From the NCBI RefSeq assembly GCF_000383955.1, contig NZ_KB913013.1, forward strand, positions 5,751,844 to 5,815,843: 64,000 bases of DNA, in the 5' to 3' direction. A model generated the notes under the pieces. The model had not been told where the DNA came from, did not search any database, and saw only the letters and a program-made list of their open reading frames with translations. Numbering within the stretch: position 1 is the stretch's first letter; every line of letters begins with the position of its first letter. Positions 1 through 7,927 of the stretch are shown piece after piece. The DNA comes from Rudanella lutea DSM 19387. Its GTDB lineage: Bacteria; Bacteroidota; Bacteroidia; Cytophagales; Spirosomataceae. The position numbers and the translations under genes were made by a program.

Positions 1-395
1 GCGTATTCCTGCTGCACCCCGATCAGGTCGGGGTTTTCAATGCGGGCCAGGACCTGCCCCTTCCGCACGGGCTGGCCGGGTAGCAGGGGGATGGCCCGTA
101 CAAACCCGCCTTGCAGGGCCGTGATGTTCACCTGGCTCTGAGCCGGCACGGCCAATCGGCCATTGACCTGTAGCGTCTGGCCGAGGTTGCGGTATTCGAC
201 GCTGCCTACTGCTATGGCGGCAATACGTCGCTGATCGTCGGTCAGTTCGACCACATCCGTCGGGCCTTCTTCGTGGGGATGCTCGGCTTCCCCGGTTGGT
301 TTTGCCGCGTCGCCGGTGCGCTGCTGGCAGGCCATCGGTACAGCCAGTAAGCTGAACAATAGGGCGATAAATGATACACTTCGTCTGAAAATCAT
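1..395 (-). CDS. RND efflux periplasmic adaptor (CzcB/CusB-like), 5' part only
   Basis: The first 131 codons of a gene running off the left edge. It begins ATG at 395 with MIFRRSVSFIALLFSLL, a hydrophobic signal segment followed by the lipobox-like PMAC, so it is probably a lipoprotein of the periplasmic side of the inner membrane. A short His/Glu-rich stretch (EAEHPHEEG) could bind metal. Then comes the membrane-fusion-protein pattern: a first beta strand region (VNGRLAVPAQSQ), the lipoyl-like half motif GGFVRAIPLLPGQPVRKGQ and the start of the coiled hairpin (PDLIGVQQEY). Adaptors of this family link an RND pump to a TolC channel. It lies 13 bp downstream of the CzcA-TolC fusion gene on the same strand, so the two form one operon. 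The C-terminal two thirds are not visible. Confidence 0.88.
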   Translation of the reverse strand, partial: MIFRRSVSFIALLFSLLAVPMACQQRTGDAAKPTGEAEHPHEEGPTDVVELTDDQRRIAAIAVGSVEYRNLGQTLQVNGRLAVPAQSQVNITALQGGFVRAIPLLPGQPVRKGQVLARIENPDLIGVQQEY

Positions 396-408
396 GGATT
401 CAGTGGGG

Positions 409-3400
409 TTATGGCAGGCCCAGAAGTTGCTCCAGTTGGACGACCGCCTGATTGTATTGATTGATCGTATCTAAATAGCCCGACTGCGTCTGGTAGGCGC
501 GGGTCAGGGCCTGGCTGTAGTCTAAATAACCGGCTTCACCGGCCCGGAACGCCTTTTCGGCTCCCTCGGCCAGTCGGCGGGCAACGGGCAGGCCGGTCTG
601 CTCATAATAGGTCAGGCTCGCCTGCTGCTTGCGTACCTCCTGCACAACGGCGGCCAAATTGCCTTGCAGATTCCGCTGGTTAAAGTCGAGTGCGGCTTCG
701 GCGAGTTGCTGCCCCAGCCGGGCCGATTCGATGCGGGCGCGCTGAGCTTTCTGAAACAGCGGAATCGCCACGCCCACCTGCACCCCATGAAACCGCCTTC
801 CCGCGCCAAAATACCGGTCCTGCCCGTCGATGTTCTGCATACCGATCAGTGACTGATTGAAGTAGCCCACCGAATAATCGGGCCGTAAACGGGCCTGCTC
901 GACGGCGATTTGCCCCCCGGCAATGAACACCTGCTGCCGCAGCAAAGCCAGGGTCGGGTTCTGGGCCAGGGCCGAATCGGTCAGCAACGGTAGTGGGCGA
1001 CGTGCCAGCGGGCTGGTCGGGAGCGTTAACGGACTCGTCGTATTAAGCAGCGTTTGCAGACTTGTCAGGGCAATTTGCCGGTCGGCTTCGGTCAGGGCCA
1101 GTTGGTTGCGTAGTTCGCCGATGAGGTTGTCGGCGGTGGCTACTTCGAGTGCCGTCCCCTCGCCGGTGCGCTGCCGCACTTCAGTGGCCCGGCGAAAGGC
1201 GACGAGCAGACTATCCTGCCGGGCCAATAGGTTGAGCCGTTCAATGAGGTACGTTAGTTCCAGGTACGTGCCTTTTACCCGCGCCCTTAGCTCGGTTTGG
1301 GTCAACTGGCGTTGTAATTCACCCCCCCGGATGGTTGCATCGGCCAGTCGTTCCAGCCCCCGGATCAGCTTGCCGTTGGGAATACTTTGGGAGATGGTAA
1401 GGTTGTTATCCCAATTAAGCGAATTGTACTGCCCGCTCACCAGCGATACGTCGGTCCGGCCAATGTCGCGGGCCGTGCGCCGGGCGGTTTGCTGGATAGC
1501 GATGTTCAGGCTGCTCACCCGGCTTGACCCATTATTGGCAATTGCCTGGTTCAAAGCCGCTTCGAGCGTCAGCGGGCCGGTCGTTGGGTTGCCCGTGTTG
1601 CCCGTCGGGGGCGTTTGCGCCTGGGCCGACAGGCCAAGTCCACCCAGCAACGTACCTACCAGCAGCCAGCTCGTCGCGGGCGCAGGGCGGGGTACGTTGC
1701 CCGATTTCTTCGCGCCCCAGCGGGTTTGCTCCCACCAGTAGAGGCAGGGCAGGACCAGCAGGGTCAGCAACGTAGCCGATACCAGCCCACCGATGACGAC
1801 CGTAGCCAGCGGGCGTTGCACTTCGGCCCCGGCGGTCTGGGCCAAGGCCATCGGCAGAAACCCGAGCGAAGCCACCAGCGCGGTCATCATCACGGGCCGC
1901 AGCCGGGTAGCCGTGCCTTGCAGAATAATCGTCCGTAAATCAGCCAGGCCCCCTGCTTTGAGGTGATTGAACTCCCCGATCAGCACGATGCCGTTGAGCA
2001 CCGCTACGCCAAACAGAGCAATGAAGCCCACGCCCGCCGAAATACTAAAGGGCATATCCCGGAGCCAGAGGGCAACTACGCCCCCGATGGCCGACAGCGG
2101 AATGGCCGAGAAGATCAGCAGGCTTTGCCGTACCGAGCCGAAGGTGAAGAACAGCAGGAGGAAAATCAGTCCCAGGGCGACGGGTACGGCGATGCTCAGG
2201 CGGTCTTTGGCTTCCTGAAGGTTCTGAAACTGGCCGCCGTAGGTCACGTAGTAGCCGGGGGGCAGCTTTACCTGGCTGTCCAACTTCTGCTGCAACTCGC
2301 GCACGACACTTTCTACGTCACGTTCGCGCACGTTGAAGGCTACCGTAATGCGCCGTTGGGCATTCTCGCGCTGAATCTGGTTGACGCTGTTCTGAAACGA
2401 TACGTCGGCGATCTGACCTAACGGCACTGCCTGATTATTAACCGTCGTCACCAATAGGTTCTGCACATCTTCAAGTCGTTGGCGGCTTTGTTGCTGCAAC
2501 CGCACCACCAGGTCATAGCGTCGTTCGCCTTCGTACACCAGCCCCGCCGAGGCCCCCGCGAAGGCGGCCTGCAAACTTCGATTGGCCTCCTCAATGCTCA
2601 TCCCGAAGCGAGCCAGGGCATCCCGGTCGAACCTGACCACAATCTGCGACAACCCCGATACCTGCTCGACGTAGAGGTCTTTGGCCCCTGGCACCGTGCT
2701 GACCACCCGGCCAATGCGGGCGGCATAGTCGGCCAGAATCCCCAAATCCTCGCCGTAGAGCTTCACGGCTACGTCCTGCTTGACGCCCGTCATCAACTCG
2801 CTGAAGCGCATCTGAATGGGTTGGAGAAAGCCGAAACTCACCCCCGGTATCTGCTCTAATTTGGCCTGCATCTTTTCGGCCAATTCCTCCCGGCTGTTGG
2901 CCGAAGTCCATTCCCTGCGGTCTTTCAGAATCACCATCAGATCAGTGGCTTCGATGGGCATGGGGTCGGTGGGAATCTCACCCGCGCCGGTTTTGCCGAC
3001 CACCTCAATGACTTCCGGGAAGTTTTGTTTGAGCACCCGTCCGGCCTGTAACGCGGCATCCGACGATTGGGCCAGCGAGGAGCCGGTCATCACGCGGGTT
3101 TCCACCGCAAAATCGCCCTCGTCCAATTGCGGAATGAACTCGCCCCCTAACCGGCTAAAGACGAATAGCGAAACGGCGAACAGGGCGACCGACAGCCCGA
3201 CGACGATACCCTTGTGGTTTAATGTCCAGCGGATAGCCGGGTCGTAGAGCCGGTGGAAGAAGGCCATGATCCGGTCGGAGATAGTGCGGGTTCCTTCACG
3301 CACAGGTTTCTTGCTGAGCAACAGGGCCGACACCATCGGTACGTAGGTCAGGGAAAGGATGAAGGCCCCGGCAATGGCAAAGGCGACGGTCTGGGCCATC

Positions 3401-4827
3401 GGGCGAAACATCTTGCCCTCGATGCCGACCAGGGCCAGAATGGGCAGATAGACGATCAGGATGATGATTTCACCGAACGCTGCCGACGAGCGGATGCGGC
3501 TGGCCGATTCATACACTTCTTCGTCCATTTCGGCCTGGGTCAGGTTATGCCTATAGTTCTTCAGGGCGATGTGGTGCAGGGTGGCCTCGACGATAATGAC
3601 GGCCCCGTCCACGATCAGCCCAAAGTCGATGGCACCTAAGCTCATCAGGTTGCCCGACACGCCGAAGAGGTTCATCATCGAGACGGCAAAAAGCATCGAC
3701 AAAGGGATGACCGACGCGACGACCAAACCCGCCCGCCAGTTACCCAGCATCAGCACCAGCACGAACACCACGATCAGGGCACCTTCGATGAGGTTGCGCT
3801 CGACGGTACCGATGGCGCGGTTGACGAGTTTGGTGCGGTCTAAAAAGGCGTGAATCTCAACCCCTTCGGGCAGCGATTTTTTGATCTGCTCGATGCGGGC
3901 CTTGACGTTGCCGATCACTTCGGACGAATTGGCCCCCTTGAGCATCATCACGATGGCCCCCACGACCTCGCCTTCGTCGTTTCGGGTCATGGCTCCGTAG
4001 CGAATCGCCGAGCCGAACTGCACTTGCGCCACGTCGCGTACCAGCACGGGTACGCCCTCATCGGTTCGGCGCACGACGATCTTGCCGATGTCTCCTAACG
4101 TGCCGATTAGCCCTTCGGAGCGGATAAAGTAGGCGTTGGGCCGACGGTCGATGTAAGCCCCGCCCGCGTTCTGGTTGTTGCGTTCGAGGGCGGTGAACAA
4201 TTCGTCCATCGTTACGCCGGTCGCCCGGAGCCGCTGCGGATCGACGGCCACCTCGTACTGTTTCAACAGGCCCCCGAAACTACTTACGTCAGCCACGCCC
4301 TTGGTGCCCAACAGTTGCCGCCGAACGATCCAGTCCTGAATCGAGCGCAGTTCCATACCGTTATAGCGTTTTTCGTAGCCGGGTTTCGCCCGAATCACGT
4401 ACTGGTAGATTTCGCCAAGCCCCGTCGTGACGGGAGCCAGTTCGGGGTTGCCCGCACCGGCTGGTATCTGGGCGCGGGCCTGTTGCAGTCGTTCAAAGAC
4501 CTGCTGGCGGGCTGTTAGTACGTCAACCGCATCGGTAAAAACGATGGTGACGACAGATAAACCGAAGCGGGAAATGGAACGTACCTCGACCAGATCGGGC
4601 AGGGTGGCCATTGTCTGCTCGATGGGAAAGCTAATGAGCCGCTCTACGTCGGGGGCCGACAGGGCCGGGCTTTGGGTGATGACCTGCACCTGATTGTTGG
4701 TGATGTCGGGCAGGGCATCGATGGGCAGTCGGGTCAGCGAATAGCCACCCCACACGACGAGCGCGAGGGTGAACAGCCCGATGATAAGCTTATTTTGAAT
4801 GGAAAAATAGATGAGTCGATCCAGCAT
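409..4827 (-). CDS. CzcA/CusA-family heavy-metal RND pump fused to a TolC-family outer-membrane channel
   Basis: A 1472-residue protein that exports divalent metal ions from periplasm or cytoplasm using the proton gradient. Residues about 1-1040 are a complete RND permease. The TM4 segment near residue 400 reads DFGLIVDGAVIIVEA; the DFG...DGA...E form is known from Zn/Co/Cd-type pumps rather than Cu/Ag pumps (AIG...D...EN). Residues about 1090-1472 are a TolC/CzcC-type outer-membrane efflux protein with its two long helical repeats. Between them lies a hydrophobic stretch ending LGLSAQAQ near residue 1070, which looks like a signal peptide with a cleavage site. An upstream TTG at 4851 is possible, but ATG at 4827 (MLDRLIYFS) matches the family start. 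It is followed at 13 bp by the adaptor gene. Such fusions are common in Bacteroidota. Confidence 0.93.
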   Translation of the reverse strand: MLDRLIYFSIQNKLIIGLFTLALVVWGGYSLTRLPIDALPDITNNQVQVITQSPALSAPDVERLISFPIEQTMATLPDLVEVRSISRFGLSVVTIVFTDAVDVLTARQQVFERLQQARAQIPAGAGNPELAPVTTGLGEIYQYVIRAKPGYEKRYNGMELRSIQDWIVRRQLLGTKGVADVSSFGGLLKQYEVAVDPQRLRATGVTMDELFTALERNNQNAGGAYIDRRPNAYFIRSEGLIGTLGDIGKIVVRRTDEGVPVLVRDVAQVQFGSAIRYGAMTRNDEGEVVGAIVMMLKGANSSEVIGNVKARIEQIKKSLPEGVEIHAFLDRTKLVNRAIGTVERNLIEGALIVVFVLVLMLGNWRAGLVVASVIPLSMLFAVSMMNLFGVSGNLMSLGAIDFGLIVDGAVIIVEATLHHIALKNYRHNLTQAEMDEEVYESASRIRSSAAFGEIIILIVYLPILALVGIEGKMFRPMAQTVAFAIAGAFILSLTYVPMVSALLLSKKPVREGTRTISDRIMAFFHRLYDPAIRWTLNHKGIVVGLSVALFAVSLFVFSRLGGEFIPQLDEGDFAVETRVMTGSSLAQSSDAALQAGRVLKQNFPEVIEVVGKTGAGEIPTDPMPIEATDLMVILKDRREWTSANSREELAEKMQAKLEQIPGVSFGFLQPIQMRFSELMTGVKQDVAVKLYGEDLGILADYAARIGRVVSTVPGAKDLYVEQVSGLSQIVVRFDRDALARFGMSIEEANRSLQAAFAGASAGLVYEGERRYDLVVRLQQQSRQRLEDVQNLLVTTVNNQAVPLGQIADVSFQNSVNQIQRENAQRRITVAFNVRERDVESVVRELQQKLDSQVKLPPGYYVTYGGQFQNLQEAKDRLSIAVPVALGLIFLLLFFTFGSVRQSLLIFSAIPLSAIGGVVALWLRDMPFSISAGVGFIALFGVAVLNGIVLIGEFNHLKAGGLADLRTIILQGTATRLRPVMMTALVASLGFLPMALAQTAGAEVQRPLATVVIGGLVSATLLTLLVLPCLYWWEQTRWGAKKSGNVPRPAPATSWLLVGTLLGGLGLSAQAQTPPTGNTGNPTTGPLTLEAALNQAIANNGSSRVSSLNIAIQQTARRTARDIGRTDVSLVSGQYNSLNWDNNLTISQSIPNGKLIRGLERLADATIRGGELQRQLTQTELRARVKGTYLELTYLIERLNLLARQDSLLVAFRRATEVRQRTGEGTALEVATADNLIGELRNQLALTEADRQIALTSLQTLLNTTSPLTLPTSPLARRPLPLLTDSALAQNPTLALLRQQVFIAGGQIAVEQARLRPDYSVGYFNQSLIGMQNIDGQDRYFGAGRRFHGVQVGVAIPLFQKAQRARIESARLGQQLAEAALDFNQRNLQGNLAAVVQEVRKQQASLTYYEQTGLPVARRLAEGAEKAFRAGEAGYLDYSQALTRAYQTQSGYLDTINQYNQAVVQLEQLLGLP

Positions 4828-4936
4828 GATCGTGTCTGAACAAATGGACAATAGGAAGCTGCCGAACGCGCACAGACCGCCTAACTACGCTGGTTAGGGC
4901 ATAGTAAAGCAGTCCATCGCAAACGGCGAAGGGTGT

Positions 4937-5278
4937 TCAGACCCGGTGTTTGGGGGGTTGCCAGATGGCCGTAATTGGGTCGAGGGGATGTTCCGGCGCG
5001 TCGCTAAATGCAGCGACAAAGGTCAATAGCGTCTCGACCGGGGTGGAAGGGGTGTACTGGAAGCGGGGGACTACGGTAATCGTCGTGGCGCAGCAGGCGC
5101 AGGTACAGAACGGCGTGCACGTATCGTGTTCGTGGTGCTGAGACCGCTCCGAGTCGTGAGCCAATGCCGACACCACAGCCGACCCGGCCTGCTCGCTGGT
5201 AAGCAGGGGTTCATCTGCACAGGGCCACAGCGAAAGGGCCAGCAGATAAAGGGCCAGTAGGGTAGTGAGCCACTTCAC
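4937..5278 (-). CDS. DUF6660-like small secreted Cys/His protein
   Basis: A protein of about 113 residues. I place the start at GTG 5278 (then KWLTTLLALYLLALSLWPCADE), because this gives a clean N-terminal signal/lipoprotein-like segment and matches how I recall DUF6660 proteins beginning. An ATG at 5350 in the same frame would add 24 Cys-rich residues. The middle carries a potential metal site: HDSERSQHHEHD followed by CTPFCTCACC. The end is Pro-rich (IWQPPKHRV), as in other members. DUF6660 genes are small proteins of unknown role typically found just upstream of czc/cus efflux operons in Bacteroidota, and here it precedes the CzcA fusion by 109 bp on the same strand. A role in periplasmic metal sensing or delivery is inference. 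Confidence 0.65.
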   Translation of the reverse strand: MKWLTTLLALYLLALSLWPCADEPLLTSEQAGSAVVSALAHDSERSQHHEHDTCTPFCTCACCATTITVVPRFQYTPSTPVETLLTFVAAFSDAPEHPLDPITAIWQPPKHRV

Positions 5279-5283
5279 GGCGG

Positions 5284-5291
5284 CAAAGGTA
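5284..5291 (-). promoter_or_regulatory. -7 box TACCTTTG upstream of the DUF6660 gene
   Basis: On the minus strand the sequence is TACCTTTG, a perfect match to the Bacteroidota -7 consensus TAnnTTTG. Transcription would begin about 7 nt downstream, at or next to the GTG at 5278. That favours a leaderless or nearly leaderless message and argues against the ATG at 5350. No clear -33 TTTG at the usual spacing. Confidence 0.45.
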
Positions 5292-5334
5292 CGTAAACAA
5301 CTTGTGCAACAGGGAGTCAAAAAGAAAGCTGAAT

Positions 5335-5373
5335 TATAGAAGCCGCACACTTTTCAGGGGTACGGCTTCTATA
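5335..5373 (-). terminator. Hairpin downstream of the copper-storage gene
   Basis: Perfect 11-bp inverted repeat: TATAGAAGCCG at 5335-5345 and CGGCTTCTATA at 5363-5373, loop 17 nt. It lies 22 bp after the stop of the minus-strand Csp gene (5395) and before the next minus-strand gene, the expected place for a terminator. There is no long T tract. Confidence 0.55.
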
Positions 5374-5394
5374 GTCCTTACTCATACCTGCGTG

Positions 5395-5751
5395 TCAAGC
5401 CGACATTCCCATCATAGCTCGGCAGGCCTCGGCGCACCGCCGACACGCTTCGGCGCACTGCCGGCAGTGGTCCATGTGGTCGGCGTGTTTTTCACACTCC
5501 TCGGCGCAGGCTTCGCAGATTTGGGCGCACAGTTCACAGACCTGCTGGGCAAACCCACTGCCCGAAGCCATAAACGAAACTGCTGTGTAACATAGTTTGG
5601 CACAGTCGCGGTCCAGTTCGATGCAGCGGGCCATCATCTGTACGTCCTGCTCGTGGAGGCAGGCGTTGGCGCAGGCATCACAGGAAACCGCGCAGTCCTG
5701 ACAGGCTTCAATACAAGCCTGATACTGTTGAGGTGCTAAGGTCGTTGCCAT
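5395..5751 (-). CDS. Four-helix-bundle copper storage protein (Csp3-like)
   Basis: A 118-residue protein with 19 cysteines arranged as CxxC, CxxxC and CxxxxxC pairs along four predicted helices (QACIEACQDC, CDACANAC, CELCAQICEAC, CRQCAEACRRC). This is the pattern of Csp proteins and DUF326 repeats, in which the Cys line the inside of a four-helix bundle and hold many Cu(I) ions. There is no signal peptide or Tat motif, so it should be cytosolic (Csp3 type) and buffer or store Cu(I). It is a stand-alone minus-strand gene between the DUF6660 gene and the divergent HYC_CC_PP gene. Upstream, TGCAG lies 22 nt before CAACTTTT, a weak match to the shared copper-promoter element of this window. Confidence 0.88.
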   Translation of the reverse strand: MATTLAPQQYQACIEACQDCAVSCDACANACLHEQDVQMMARCIELDRDCAKLCYTAVSFMASGSGFAQQVCELCAQICEACAEECEKHADHMDHCRQCAEACRRCAEACRAMMGMSA

Positions 5752-5861
5752 TCGTTGAGAAAAGTTGGTTTTCGATTTAACTGAGTAGTCTGCAATAGGT
5801 TAAAAGGACGAGGCCATAGAATCAGGATTTGACCTTATTCCATAAATTTTGTAATACACCC

Positions 5862-5905
5862 GAATAATCCTGTAAAGTATCTATTCACGAAAGCCACTAC
5901 CTTTG
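5862..5905 (+). promoter_or_regulatory. Shared copper-type promoter: GAAT, TGTAA, N22, TACCTTTG
   Basis: GAAT at 5862-5865, TGTAA at 5871-5875, then exactly 22 nt to a perfect -7 box TACCTTTG at 5898-5905. It precedes the ATG at 5927 by 22 nt. The same element and spacing occur at 11161, 24716 and 26645 upstream of other copper genes. TGYAA would sit next to or overlap the -33 region, the usual place for an activator site. Confidence 0.6.
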
Positions 5906-5926
5906 TTCCCGTAATCGTGTATCCTG

Positions 5927-6373
5927 ATGAGAGCACCCCTCTATACCCGTATCGTCTGTTGCTGGCTGGCCCTGTTGGTCCTGCTTACCAGCACGGGCTT
6001 TGGTATGGTGGAGCACTGGTGCCAGATGCGCGGTCATTCGAAGTCGCTGCTGACAGTTGCCAAGGTGTGTCCTAAACCCTGTCAGTCAGAAGACGGGTCG
6101 ACTACGACACCCAGTGGCCCGGTCGTGAAGAAGCAGGCCTGCTGCAAGACGACATTGAGTTATGAACACCTCGATGTAAGCAGCTTCGTGGCCGATTACC
6201 ACCCTCTCCCGGCTCCGGTAACAGCAGAATTTATACCTAATTCTGCTTTTCATTTCCTGCTGGCAGCACTCCTGGTGGTTCCCAACGCTGAACCTCCGCT
6301 GCCGGCGGCCGAAACCCCGCTTCATCGAACGGGGCGTTTCCGGCAGATTTCCCTTTGTACCTGGCTGATTTAG
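5927..6373 (+). CDS. HYC_CC_PP family secreted protein
   Basis: A 148-residue protein with an N-terminal hydrophobic segment (CCWLALLVLLTSTGFGM) followed by the three landmarks of the Bacteroidota HYC_CC_PP family: a His/Cys motif (VEHWCQMRGHS), a CC pair (KKQACCKTTLS) and a late Pro pair (NAEPPLP). It is likely exported and membrane-anchored. Members are found with copper resistance genes, and the conserved Cys/His suggest a metal-binding or thiol role, but the biochemical function is unknown to me. It stands at the head of the plus-strand copper series and has its own promoter of the shared copper type. Confidence 0.72.
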   Translation: MRAPLYTRIVCCWLALLVLLTSTGFGMVEHWCQMRGHSKSLLTVAKVCPKPCQSEDGSTTTPSGPVVKKQACCKTTLSYEHLDVSSFVADYHPLPAPVTAEFIPNSAFHFLLAALLVVPNAEPPLPAAETPLHRTGRFRQISLCTWLI

Positions 6374-6587
6374 GCCTCCTTTTTCCTAATCGACTTATCC
6401 TTGACCCCTCTTTGTAACGGTCGAGGATGAGCCGTTGGTGTTGCTGTATGCCCATTTCTGGTTCAGCACATCCTTTCAGCTTTCGGGCCAATAGTGGGCA
6501 AGTTTGTCCCAGCCCTGTTCTCCTGCTTCCCCGATCAACTCCTGTTAACACCGAGTGCCTGCGGTCATTCAGGCGCACTGTACTCTT

Positions 6588-7448
6588 ATGCGTACACCCC
6601 TTCTTGTAGGCTTTTGCCTGCTGGCCCTGCTAATCTCCCCACGGTTTGTTCAGGCGCAACTGAATCTTCCGGAACCCAGCCCTCCAGCTACGGTGAAGCA
6701 GCGAATCGGCTTTACCGACCTGACCATTGCTTATTCCCGCCCCGCTGCGAGGGGGCGCGTGATCTTCGGCGGACTGGTACCTTATGGTGAACTGTGGCGC
6801 ACGGGAGCATCCGACGCGACTATCCTGACGCTGACCGACCCGGTCACGCTGGCGGGCAAACCCCTGCCAGCCGGGAGCTACTCCCTGTTTACCATTCCCG
6901 GCCGAATGGAGTGGACGGTTGTGCTTAACAGCCATGTAGGCGGGCACGGGCTGGATGGCTACGACCCCAAAAATGATGTCATGCGGTTTGTGGTTAAAGC
7001 CGACTCCTCGCAGCGCTTCTATGAGTCGTTCACCATTGAGGTAGGCGACATCGTCCGCAACCAGGCCAACCTGTATCTACTCTGGGCCAATACGTCGGTA
7101 CGCTTCCCCTTAGTCAGCAATGCAGACGACCGGATTACGGCTGAAATTTTAAACCGTATCAATGTCAAAAAGGAGGATAAGCCCGGTCTGTATTACCAGG
7201 CGGCTCTTTATTACTTCGATCAGGAAAAGGATACGAAGCAGGCATTGGCCTGGGCTTCTCGTGCTGTGGCCTTGAACCCCGCGTTCAATTACCTCCACCT
7301 TCAGGCCAAGCTGCTGGCCCGTGCTGGCGACTACAAACAAGCTATCAATGCGGCTCGCCTGTCGGCAGAAGCGGCCCGAAAAGAGAAGTTCAACGACTAC
7401 GTCACGCTCAACAACCGGCTCATTGCCGAATGGGAAAAGAAACTTTAA
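6588..7448 (+). CDS. DUF2911 domain protein with C-terminal TPR-like repeats
   Basis: About 286 residues. The start is ATG 6588 (MRTPLLVGFCLLALLISP, ending FVQA/Q), a clear signal peptide; an earlier ATG at 6555 would only add 11 residues. Residues about 25-165 are a DUF2911 domain: IAYSRPAARGRVIFGGLVPYGELWRTGAS and the GSYSLFTIPG motif are diagnostic. The C-terminal third (LYYQAALYYFDQEKDTKQALAWASRAVALNP) reads as TPR-like helices. It is a periplasmic or outer-membrane-associated protein of unknown activity, common in Cytophagales. It begins a run of same-strand copper genes; 214 bp of noncoding DNA precede it, in which I see no convincing promoter. Confidence 0.75.
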   Translation: MRTPLLVGFCLLALLISPRFVQAQLNLPEPSPPATVKQRIGFTDLTIAYSRPAARGRVIFGGLVPYGELWRTGASDATILTLTDPVTLAGKPLPAGSYSLFTIPGRMEWTVVLNSHVGGHGLDGYDPKNDVMRFVVKADSSQRFYESFTIEVGDIVRNQANLYLLWANTSVRFPLVSNADDRITAEILNRINVKKEDKPGLYYQAALYYFDQEKDTKQALAWASRAVALNPAFNYLHLQAKLLARAGDYKQAINAARLSAEAARKEKFNDYVTLNNRLIAEWEKKL

Positions 7449-7470
7449 ACCCTTTAAAACAACCCATCTC

Positions 7471-7914
7471 ATGCACAAGAATAACATCGTGCGAACGACA
7501 CTACTCTTCCTGCTGGTGCTGACGCCTATGCTGCTGGTGGCGCAGTCGAACTACAAGCAACCCATGACCATCGATGCCAAGGGGTTAGTCCGGGATGCCG
7601 GTGGTAAAACCATCGGTATGGTCACTAAAGATCAGATTATCAAAGACGCCAACGGGCAGAAGCTCGCCTTTGTGGACGGTCAGGGCAATCTGGTCGATGC
7701 CAGGACTGGCAAAAAAATGGGGCGTATGGGGAAAGATGGTAAGACCTACTACGATGCCACGGGGCAACTCTTGTTTACCGTCAACGATGTGGACGGGCCT
7801 ACCTGCGACATTATCAACGCTAAAGGGGAGAAGATTGGCAATGTTCACGACAACTTGAAGGGAACGGCCTGTGCACTGCACTGCTTTCAGAGCGGCCACA
7901 CCCACAAGCACTAA
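7471..7914 (+). CDS. Secreted repeat protein, function unknown
   Basis: 147 residues from ATG 7471, with a signal peptide (VRTTLLFLLVLTPMLLVAQ). The mature part is a string of short beta-hairpin-like units of the form DAKGLVRDAGGKTIG, DANGQKLAFVDGQG, DARTGKKMGRMGKDG, DATGQLLFTVNDVDG, NAKGEKIGNV. These resemble the DUF3659/WG-type mini-repeats that build small beta folds. It ends with a Cys/His cluster (GTACALHCFQSGHTHKH) that could bind metal. It lies 22 bp after the DUF2911 gene and 13 bp before the multicopper oxidase, so it is probably co-transcribed. Role in copper handling is inferred only from position and the terminal Cys/His cluster. Confidence 0.6.
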   Translation: MHKNNIVRTTLLFLLVLTPMLLVAQSNYKQPMTIDAKGLVRDAGGKTIGMVTKDQIIKDANGQKLAFVDGQGNLVDARTGKKMGRMGKDGKTYYDATGQLLFTVNDVDGPTCDIINAKGEKIGNVHDNLKGTACALHCFQSGHTHKH

Positions 7915-7927
7915 CTTTTTTATTCTG

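Noticed and set aside
923-1741. 272-codon plus-strand ORF opposite the TolC part of the efflux fusion
   Set aside because: Antisense shadow of a clear gene; Ser/Arg-rich low-complexity translation typical of a mirrored GC-biased frame.
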